Assembly: GCA_963751695.1 (NCBI GenBank)
Contig: CAVVVP010000003.1
Coordinates: forward strand, 62,001-126,000
Length of the DNA stretch: 64,000 bases
Reading direction: 5' to 3'
DNA from: SZUA-22 sp963751695
GTDB lineage: Bacteria > Bacteroidota > Ignavibacteria > Ignavibacteriales > Melioribacteraceae
A program made the translations under genes and the position numbers. Shown in pieces: positions 57,027 through 64,000 of the stretch. Under the pieces are notes generated by a model. The model worked only from the letters and a program-made list of their open reading frames with translations. It searched no databases and had not been told where the DNA came from. Within the stretch, counting starts at the first letter, position 1; every line of letters starts with the position of its first letter.

Positions 57027-59432
57027 TTATTTGATCACAAACATCTTCCAGTCCCAGGAATCCACCTTGATCTTGCTTGTTTCTGACAGCAAAATATTAT
57101 CCCCAGTTGTTAATTCAATTAGGGTAGAGGCATTATAAATCTTAGGTAATTCTGGTTTAAATGTTTGTTCTTCTTCGCTTTTATTTAGAATAACAAGAAC
57201 CCTTTCATTCGAGTCAGAACGAACATAGGAGTATAGATTTTCATCAGCAGTTAGAGTATAGAAATCTCCATATCTCAGAGCAGTGTGTGCATTTCTTAAC
57301 TTAAGAATTTCTGAAACGGTTCTCTTCGTCTTCCTTTCATGCTGAGAAAGCTCGTTGTCAAAACGCATCATTCTTCTGTTATCTGGATCAGAAGCCCCTG
57401 TCATACCAAATTCACTCCCATAATAAACTACTGGGATCCCTGGAATTGAATTCATATAAGCCATATAGAGAATTAGCTTCTTATAATTAATGGGATCATT
57501 AACTTGAGGAGGATTATTCCATCCGACTTCAATTGCTGACCACTCGCTCGCATCTAAGTCACCGTCGGCATATGCCATAAATCTGTTTTTGTCATGGCTA
57601 TCCATGATGTTACTCATCAAGTGATTTTCTCCATAAACAGAGAAAGTTTTATGCATCTCTTTATCAAGATCATCAAATGAGGCGCCTTCATTTACAAATG
57701 TTGGAAGTGCAGTATCGTATAAGTTAAAATTAAATTGTGCTGACAGCTGTCCATTATTTACGTAAGAACTGATCAGATCGTAGCTACCAAAAGTTTCTCC
57801 AACTTGATAAAGTTTTCTTCCCCTTGGGATCTCTACTTTTTCTTTTAATCTTCTGAGCAATAGTCGCCAAAATTCATTTGGAACATGTTTAACCGCATCA
57901 TGACGAAATCCATCAGCATTTGTTTCTTTTATCCACCAAACAGCATTTGCTACTATAGTATCCAAAACCGCTTGAGATCCAAGGAAGTCAAAAGATGGTA
58001 GATATGGTTCGAACCAAGTCGTTAATCTAAACTCATCCCAGAAGCGAATATTTTTTCTTCCATCGGGAAGCTCCAAAGTACCGAACCAATCGCGATGATT
58101 TTCAAAGTAAGGATGATCGATGTGAACATGATTAGAAACAAAGTCGAGGAGAACTTGTATTTTATGATTATGGGCAATAGAGACAAGTTCTTTAACATCT
58201 TCAATATTTCCAAATTTCTCTTCAACTCTTGTGCTACTTATTGGCCAATAACCATGATATCCGGAGAACCATCTGTGAGGTTCTGGATATTCACGAAAAG
58301 CAATATTTGGATTATCATAAACTGGGGAGATCCAAATTGTATTTATTCCAAGAGAATCAAAATATCCATCATTTAATTTGTCAATGACCCCACGTAAATC
58401 CCCTCCCATGTAGTTAGCCTTATCAGAAAGTGAATCATGAACTATTTTTTCATTAAGTGATTCATCTCCATCTTTGAATCTGTCGATCATCAAAGAATAT
58501 ATTATTGCATCATGCCAATCAAATTCCGCAGAGTTGTTTACAGGATGACCATCATTTAGATATAAATGCTGCAAATTCGTTTTTTTGCCATTTTTAGAAA
58601 CAGTGACTCTAAGAAGTTTATTGTCCCCCAATTCAGATATTGGAATTTGAATTGAAATATTATTTTCTTTTACTGATATGGCATCAACAGATACTTTTTT
58701 ATTATTCAGAAGTGCTATAACATTTTCTGAATGGAGAATAACTCGCGGATCATTCGATTCATAATAAAAGAAATAAATAACGGCATTACTTCGTGCTTCA
58801 TAATTTTTTTGATGTAGGAATACCTTACTGTCTGGATCTTCTGAAATAGTAAGGAGTGAATTATAATCACCAAATCCATTTGGTACTTTGTTTGGATTGT
58901 TTGGATCAATAAGTTCAATTCCATCTCCAAAAAATTTATACTGGTAATTTCCCGGAACTAGGGCAATTTCAGCTTCAAACACTCCATCTTTATTTTCATC
59001 AGTCAAATCAATATCTGTACGGTTCCAACCATTAAAACTCCCAAACAGAGTAAGTCTATCATATTTCTTTTCTGGTTTATATTCAAATTTGTAGTATTTG
59101 TTTTTATTAACCGATAATGGAAAACACCTAAACACATCATCGATTTCAAATTCAATTAAAGTCATTCCCTCAAATTCATTATCTGGTCTAAGCAATAGTA
59201 GCTTTGTATCACTTTCATAGGAAATTTGCACATGATCATTTTTTAAAAAGATAGGATTATAAATTTCAGAATAGAATAGATCAGAAAATACGATTGATTT
59301 TTCTTCACCAGCACTTATTGTAACATTTGGGATGATATCTTCTAAAGAATTTATTTTTTTTCCACTACATCCATGAAAAAATATAACTTGGAGAATAATT
59401 AAACATAGAATAGTAAACTTAAAATATTTCAT
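57027..59432 (-). CDS. Secreted GH13 alpha-amylase-family lipoprotein
   Basis: An 801-residue GH13 enzyme for alpha-glucans. The lipoprotein signal ends FHGC (Cys 22). An N-terminal AMPK/CBM48-like domain (about 95-190; LTLFGSFNGWNRTDIDL, GNYQYKFFGDG) and an Ig-like linker precede the catalytic barrel, whose four conserved regions are intact: DFVSNHVHIDH, GFRHDAVKH, VGETFG and DSHDKNRF. The C-terminal beta domain ends at WDWKMFVIK. The stop is 133 bp from AlaRS; it overlaps the PAP2 gene by 4 bp. Likely a surface amylase or cyclomaltodextrinase-type enzyme. Confidence 0.93.
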   Translation of the reverse strand: MKYFKFTILCLIILQVIFFHGCSGKKINSLEDIIPNVTISAGEEKSIVFSDLFYSEIYNPIFLKNDHVQISYESDTKLLLLRPDNEFEGMTLIEFEIDDVFRCFPLSVNKNKYYKFEYKPEKKYDRLTLFGSFNGWNRTDIDLTDENKDGVFEAEIALVPGNYQYKFFGDGIELIDPNNPNKVPNGFGDYNSLLTISEDPDSKVFLHQKNYEARSNAVIYFFYYESNDPRVILHSENVIALLNNKKVSVDAISVKENNISIQIPISELGDNKLLRVTVSKNGKKTNLQHLYLNDGHPVNNSAEFDWHDAIIYSLMIDRFKDGDESLNEKIVHDSLSDKANYMGGDLRGVIDKLNDGYFDSLGINTIWISPVYDNPNIAFREYPEPHRWFSGYHGYWPISSTRVEEKFGNIEDVKELVSIAHNHKIQVLLDFVSNHVHIDHPYFENHRDWFGTLELPDGRKNIRFWDEFRLTTWFEPYLPSFDFLGSQAVLDTIVANAVWWIKETNADGFRHDAVKHVPNEFWRLLLRRLKEKVEIPRGRKLYQVGETFGSYDLISSYVNNGQLSAQFNFNLYDTALPTFVNEGASFDDLDKEMHKTFSVYGENHLMSNIMDSHDKNRFMAYADGDLDASEWSAIEVGWNNPPQVNDPINYKKLILYMAYMNSIPGIPVVYYGSEFGMTGASDPDNRRMMRFDNELSQHERKTKRTVSEILKLRNAHTALRYGDFYTLTADENLYSYVRSDSNERVLVILNKSEEEQTFKPELPKIYNASTLIELTTGDNILLSETSKIKVDSWDWKMFVIK

Positions 59433-60079
59433 TTGTCCCCACCTTTATTTAAAGCAAAGCAAACAATATGTTTTGAAATTCTATAACTCGCGTAGGCAAC
59501 AAAAGGTGCAACAAAAACATCAACTGTGTAATGTGCGTGCTGAAGAATTACAGACATCCCTACTAATATAGTACCGACTAAAAAAACTTTTTTAACTACT
59601 GGTTTGTAAGAAAGCAAGAAAAGGATGAACATTGTAGAGGTGTGTCCAGAAAAGAAAAGATCTTTGTCTAAAGTTTTACCTGTTCCAAAAAGTTCAACAA
59701 ACGGATCAGTTAAAGAGATCATATCTGTTGGAGGATCAAGCGGTAAAGAGTACATTAAGACCATCCTAAACAACGCTAGAATTGTATAAGTTAAGAACGC
59801 GTGAACAAGAACAATCGGCCTTTGTATAAATATGTAAATTCCAGTAAGTAGTCCACAATAAATTAAGATAAATGTAGACCATGTGAGGTTAATCGGTTGG
59901 AACAGAGACAGAAATGGATCTGCATAAGCAAAACCTTCTCTTGTTTCGTTGTAGGAGAGAAAGTTAGTCAATAATGTCAACGTTACTGCTATTGCAGTTA
60001 TCGTAATAATAAAAAGGTTTCTGAATTTGGCATTTGCAAATTGCTTCTTCCAAACTGATGATAGATTAATTTTACTCAT
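59429..60079 (-). CDS. PAP2-like (sphingomyelin synthase-related) membrane phosphatase
   Basis: A 216-residue protein with about six membrane helices. Catalytic motifs are FFSGHTSTMF (residues about 140-150) and HYTVDVFVAPFVAY (about 180-195), giving the S-G-H and H-x3-D of the PAP2/sphingomyelin-synthase fold. The first conserved Lys/Arg motif is not clear. It is coupled to the amylase gene by a 4-bp overlap, though functions look unrelated. Confidence 0.8.
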   Translation of the reverse strand: MSKINLSSVWKKQFANAKFRNLFIITITAIAVTLTLLTNFLSYNETREGFAYADPFLSLFQPINLTWSTFILIYCGLLTGIYIFIQRPIVLVHAFLTYTILALFRMVLMYSLPLDPPTDMISLTDPFVELFGTGKTLDKDLFFSGHTSTMFILFLLSYKPVVKKVFLVGTILVGMSVILQHAHYTVDVFVAPFVAYASYRISKHIVCFALNKGGDK

Positions 60080-60207
60080 AAGATTGTTCGATTGGTTTTA
60101 GGTTTCGAAAAATAGTGAAGATCAAAACAAAAACAAAAACTCTAATCCCTCCTTTACTTTGTTGATTAATTATAATTATTTTAATTTTAACAAAACTTGT
60201 TTGCTAG

Positions 60208-61332
60208 GTGAATTTTACAATTCTAAAATTTTCATTCCTTATTGCTCTTGCGTTTTACAACTTGAGTGATTCTCAAACTCAGAAAAGGTTTTCTATTATC
60301 GGTTTAGTGCTCGATGAGACAGACAACGAACCAATTCCAATGGTAAATGTTTATCTGGATGGCACAACCTATGGAACGACAACAGACAATGAAGGAAGGT
60401 TCAAAATAAAACATTTGCCTCCGGGTTCATACAGAGTTATCGCATCAATGATTGGTTTCGAGAGAATGGATAAGAGCATTATTCTCCTCGAATCCCAAGT
60501 AACAAAGGTCAATTTTGTTCTTCCAATACTTTCTTATAAACTTGATCAAGTTAACATTACTACAGAAAGAGATTACGACTGGGATGACAACTATGCTCTT
60601 TTTAAAAAGAATTTTCTTGGTACATCAGAGAACTCAGATCTATGCACGATTGAGAACAAAGAAATACTTGAATTCCATTCTACTAAAGAATCAAAGTTAA
60701 TTGCAACCGCTCCAAAAGCACTCAACATATTGAATAATGCATTGGGCTACCGAGTGTTTTTTGATCTCAAAGAATTTGAACTCTCAAGAGATGAAGAAGT
60801 TGCATTCTGGGGGAATATTCTTTTTAAGGAGTTATCAACAGAGGATGATGATAAAAAAGAGACATGGATTGAAAATAGAGATAAAACATACTTTGGATCA
60901 TTCAGACACTTTCTTATTTCGCTTTGTCAAAACGAACTTGAGGAAAATGGATTTTTTGCTTACGAAGTAAAATATCCAGATTGGAACGATATTAGAAGAC
61001 AAGATTACAAAACTCCGAATTTATCAGAAATTGTGAGCCGCGTTACCAGCATAGAGAGGGTACTACAGTTTGATAACTATATTATGGTTACATACATGGA
61101 AGAATGGGAGGAGACCGAATTTATGCTTCATCGTAATTACTTCGGAAGTAAAATTTTTAAGGAGCTTGACTATCAAACATCTTGGATTAAACTTCCTTAC
61201 GGAGTCGCTATGTTTGATATAAATGGGAATATTGTCGATAACTACAAAACAATAAAAGTATATGGCTACTGGGGATGGCAAAAAGCTTCAGACCTTCTCC
61301 CTACTGATTATAGTCCAATAGCAGAAGAGTAA
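60208..61332 (+). CDS. Carboxypeptidase-like regulatory-domain protein, exported
   Basis: A 374-residue protein. After a weak signal peptide comes a CarboxypepD_reg-like domain (FSIIGLVLDETDNEPIPMVNVYLDG, GTTTDNEGRFKIKHLPPGSYRVIASMIGFERMDKS, about 28-105). The remaining 260 residues (to DNYKTIKVYGYWGWQKASDLLPTD) are unrecognised; it is not a TonB receptor, being too short and lacking a barrel. The start is a GTG with poor ribosome site, so the 5' end is uncertain. Its stop is one base from the convergent flippase gene. Confidence 0.65.
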   Translation: MNFTILKFSFLIALAFYNLSDSQTQKRFSIIGLVLDETDNEPIPMVNVYLDGTTYGTTTDNEGRFKIKHLPPGSYRVIASMIGFERMDKSIILLESQVTKVNFVLPILSYKLDQVNITTERDYDWDDNYALFKKNFLGTSENSDLCTIENKEILEFHSTKESKLIATAPKALNILNNALGYRVFFDLKEFELSRDEEVAFWGNILFKELSTEDDDKKETWIENRDKTYFGSFRHFLISLCQNELEENGFFAYEVKYPDWNDIRRQDYKTPNLSEIVSRVTSIERVLQFDNYIMVTYMEEWEETEFMLHRNYFGSKIFKELDYQTSWIKLPYGVAMFDINGNIVDNYKTIKVYGYWGWQKASDLLPTDYSPIAEE

Positions 61333-61333
61333 T

Positions 61334-62802
61334 TTATTTTTTAAATAAATTCAAAAAATCTCTTGTACCATGTTTGAAGCTTTCAATTTCAATATTGTCA
61401 AAAACTTTTAGGATATAGAGTAAAATTGGGAAAAGGAGTATAAGTGTACTCTTTACAAAAACCGCATTCCAAAAATCCATTCCACTCGTAAATAGAGAAA
61501 CAACATATAAAAATAGGCCCACAAAAAGCATTTTATATATCCTTAGAATTTCATATGGAATTTTATAAACCCGCTGTCCAAAATAATATGAAAGAATCAT
61601 CATTAATATCACTGCTATGAGTAAACTAACAGCAGCGCCAAGAAAATCATACTTTGGTACTAAAGCCATGTTTAGAGTCAAATTTAGAATTGCTCCTATG
61701 ACAAATATAACAGCACTGTATCCAGTCTTTTTAGTATAGTGGAAACTTAATGCAAATGTATACTGAATTCCTTTTAGTACAAAAGCAAAGGCAATTATTG
61801 GGACCACTGAGTATGCAATCCAGTATTCCTTGTTATTTGCAAGAAGTGTTATTAGCTCCTTACTAAAAATTGACAAAGCCATACCAGCACTGACCAGAAC
61901 CAATGTATAATAAGTCAAAACTTTTGAGTAATACCTTTTTGCATTTGGATCATTCAATTTCTTATATGCAAGTGGAACAAACCCTAATTGGAATGACTGA
62001 AGTATCAGCATATTTATCACACTGCCAATTCGATGTCCAAGCGAATAAATTCCAACGCTGGAATCGCCCAAAAAGAATTTTATGATAAATCTATCACCAA
62101 GAGTAAGGATGAACGTAAAGACTATTGAAAACACAAGAGGTGCTCCATACTTTATCATCCCAGAAAATGCTGGCCAATTAAATTTGGCAATTGAGTTTTT
62201 TACAGTAACCGGAATTGTGACAAGAATCACAAATAAGTGGCCAATAAGCTCACTTATAATTATTCCCTCCACACCAATTTCTTGATGAGCTACAAAATAA
62301 ACGTTACATAGAACAATCAAGGTAAATTTTAATGTTGTTACTATGACATAAAAACCAGATTGTTCCTTAAGTCTAATTAAACTCAGTGGTACGTTGTTTA
62401 TAATTCCTGCAGAAACTGCAAGGAATAAAAATGTAAAGTAGCTTGTATAATCAACTGTGTAGAAAAGTTCAATGGAGAATAATTCACTCATGGGGAGTAA
62501 AATTATGCTGAGAGTCACAGCAATAATAATGGTAGCAATGAGAGTAGTAAATACAATGGATTTTTGTTTAAAAGATCTTTTTCTGGTGCTGCCCATCGCA
62601 TCATTGCTGTTGGAAGGCTAAGTCCAAATACCCCAATTAAAATTTGAGCAATCGCTTGGAGAATTGCCAGGACTCCATATTCTTCGGTAGACAAATGAGT
62701 AGTGTAGAGCGGTAGAAGTATAAAGCCTACAAGTTTTGTAGAAATATTACCTAGGCTGTAAACAGCTGTATGCTTAACCGTTTTTTTAATGTCGGCAAAC
62801 AC
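61334..62802 (-). CDS. Oligosaccharide flippase (Wzx/MATE-like, frameshifted)
   Basis: About 489 aa when one base is added. Lipid-linked glycan flippase of the MOP superfamily with 12-14 hydrophobic segments. N-terminal part (TVKHTAVYSLGNISTKLVGFILLPLYTTHLSTEEYG) is typical. The upstream frame runs to EKDLLNKN; adding one A in the T-run 62561-62565 (coding-strand A-run) gives EKDLLNKKSIVFTTLI and joins the long downstream frame. The start is a GTG with GGAG upstream and one-base overlap (TAGTG) with the methyltransferase stop; the longer in-frame TTG start is disfavoured. Part of a glycan locus. Confidence 0.85.
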
Positions 62803-63575
62803 TATGCTTTCTCCAGGAGTATACAAAGCTGATATGGTCTCTTCTTCGAAATGACAATATTAATCATATCTAAACCATAGGCAACTATGTTAAACTTATA
62901 AGGGATCTTAAAATTGTTATCACAATTTGGACACATCGTTTCTCTTTTTTGATTAGGTGTCCAGAAACTAGGAATCCAAGCAGTGGCAGGTGTAAACTTA
63001 TGTTTAATTTTGCTAAGTGCCCTGCTATAATCGCGTATTTCTAACCCGTATTCAAATTTTGTTACAATCTTATAATTTTCAAATAATCTGTTTATGTTTT
63101 TTGAATTTAAAGTTCTTAAGTGGTATGACTTATTAAATTTGAATTTGCACTTTGGACATTGAACAAGTTGCTTCTCAATATTCTCATTGTTTGGAAACGT
63201 CAGATATATATATTTTTTGCTTACTCTTTTCATTTCTTCGATAGCTTTGGTAAATATCGCCTCTGGTAGGTGTTCTATCATTTCGCTACTGAATACAAGA
63301 TCTATGGAGTTAGATTTAATTGGCAAATAATCTGCAGAAGCTTGAGCTTTATTAGTTTTTACATATTTTAACGCGTTGAAGCTTCTATCAAATGCAGTGG
63401 TTCTAAAAACTTTATTTATTTCATTAGATATTGTCCCATCACCACAACCAACATCTGCAACTGAGTTTACATTTGATGGAATTGATTTCACAATAAGTTC
63501 GATCTTATCCATTATTTTTTGATCAAGTTGTGCCTCATCCCAATCAAATTTTTCGTAGTACTCTCTGCTATCCAT
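62802..63575 (-). CDS. Class I SAM-dependent methyltransferase with Cys-rich motifs
   Basis: A 257-residue methyltransferase with motif I VADVGCGDGTIS (about 39), DLVFSSEMIEHLPE (about 88) and the C-terminal Rossmann strands of class I enzymes. Two C-x-x-C motifs (CPKCKFKF about 137 and CPNCDNNF about 218) suggest a zinc site. It lies between a glycosyltransferase and the flippase, so methylating a glycan or lipid-linked sugar is likely. Overlaps the glycosyltransferase by 8 bp. Confidence 0.82.
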   Translation of the reverse strand: MDSREYYEKFDWDEAQLDQKIMDKIELIVKSIPSNVNSVADVGCGDGTISNEINKVFRTTAFDRSFNALKYVKTNKAQASADYLPIKSNSIDLVFSSEMIEHLPEAIFTKAIEEMKRVSKKYIYLTFPNNENIEKQLVQCPKCKFKFNKSYHLRTLNSKNINRLFENYKIVTKFEYGLEIRDYSRALSKIKHKFTPATAWIPSFWTPNQKRETMCPNCDNNFKIPYKFNIVAYGLDMINIVISKKRPYQLCILLEKA

Positions 63576-64000
63576 CAGTATTTAAGAGTCCTATTTTATT
63601 GCTATAAACCTTATTTAATTCTTTAGCAGCAATTTCCCAATTATATTTAGAAATCACAGCTTCCTTACCTTTTTTCCCCATCTCTTTCATCAGGTAAGAT
63701 GCATTATAAAGTGAAATAATTTTTTCAGAGAGATCAATTTCGTTGTCGGAGTCATAAATTAATCCAGCATTTGTTTCATTAATTATTCGAACTAATGGAT
63801 TACAATTGGACACTATAACTGGTTTTTCAAAAAACATATATTGAAAAAGCTTATGTGGGATTGTATTATCCGTATGTTCAGTTTTTAAGTGAGGAATTAG
63901 ACATATATCACTTCCTTTAATGTAAGATGGAAGAAGTTCATGAGGCCGCCATCCCTCAAATGAAATATAATTTTCAGCATGCAATTTTTGGGCTAGTAGG
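63568..64000 (-). CDS. Glycosyltransferase, GT4-like, 5' truncated by window edge
   Basis: The C-terminal 144 residues of a GT-B glycosyltransferase: FEGWRPHELLPSYIKGSD, then IPHKLFQYMFFEKPVIVSN as the nucleotide-sugar motif (the acidic residue common at its start is not evident), and a Rossmann-like end. The frame stays open to base 64000, so the ORF's first TTG is not the start. First visible gene of the polysaccharide locus, with the methyltransferase and flippase. Confidence 0.8.
   Translation of the reverse strand, partial: LLAQKLHAENYISFEGWRPHELLPSYIKGSDICLIPHLKTEHTDNTIPHKLFQYMFFEKPVIVSNCNPLVRIINETNAGLIYDSDNEIDLSEKIISLYNASYLMKEMGKKGKEAVISKYNWEIAAKELNKVYSNKIGLLNTDG

Noticed and set aside
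60208..61332. TonB-dependent receptor at 60.2 kb
   Set aside because: Only the carboxypeptidase-like domain is shared; the protein is too short and has no plug or barrel.
1..64000. tRNA, rRNA, CRISPR array, prophage or insertion sequence
   Set aside because: None was recognised by reading both strands; tRNA search software was not available, so a single tRNA could have been missed in the short gaps.

Overview
The window comes from an AT-rich bacterium of the Fibrobacterota-Chlorobiota-Bacteroidota (FCB) group. Evidence for this is a type IX secretion (T9SS) style sorting tail at the end of the 30.9-31.5 kb gene, a CHU/FlgD-like tail on the giant lamin-tail protein, TonB-dependent receptor architecture with a carboxypeptidase-like plug, loose lipoproteins, and promoters that resemble the Bacteroidota -33/-7 type. 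The proteins look most like Ignavibacteriota, Calditrichota or Marinimicrobia, but a phylum cannot be fixed by reading. No tRNA, rRNA, CRISPR array, insertion sequence or prophage was seen. The one structured RNA is RNase P RNA.

Layout. 0-14 kb: a truncated YitT-type membrane protein, an M24 peptidase, a 4.7 kb secreted lamin-tail/CARDB protein (frameshifted), then plus-strand genes for a SpoIID/LytB protein, a BatA-like von Willebrand A (VWA) protein, HflX and histidine ammonia-lyase. 14-24 kb: a PAS histidine kinase (frameshifted), RuvA, a YtrA-type GntR/ABC operon with its own palindromic operator, and recJ-yebC-ruvC behind rnpB. 24-31.5 kb: glycogen synthase, then secreted or membrane proteins (ankyrin lipoprotein, AI-2E transporter, META lipoprotein, HAD phosphatase lipoprotein, C69 dipeptidase, T9SS cargo). 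31.7-35.7 kb: a TonB receptor, a TPR protein, a membrane protein and a winged-helix regulator, apparently one small regulon sharing a 21-bp operator. 35.9-46.8 kb: two paralogous sulfatases flank a seven-gene operon (MoxR, DUF58, DUF4381, BatA, BatB/C, BatD, HAD phosphatase). 47-64 kb: a NatAB-like ABC exporter, TPR and serine-hydrolase proteins, an M13 peptidase, AlaRS, an amylase/PAP2 pair, and the edge of a polysaccharide locus (flippase, methyltransferase, glycosyltransferase).

How the genes work together. The most coherent system is the sulfatase/MoxR island. The two sulfatases have closely matching promoters (26 of 31 bases) at the same distance from their start codons, and the MoxR-VWA operon ends in a HAD phosphatase that has a paralog at 28 kb. 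This suggests envelope maturation or use of sulfated and phosphorylated substrates. The second is the regulator/TonB/TPR regulon.

Data quality. Five genes are each split by a single-base frameshift, four of them in short A/T runs. Both halves of each gene are well conserved. This looks like uncorrected indels in the assembly more than gene decay, so these genes are annotated here as full length.
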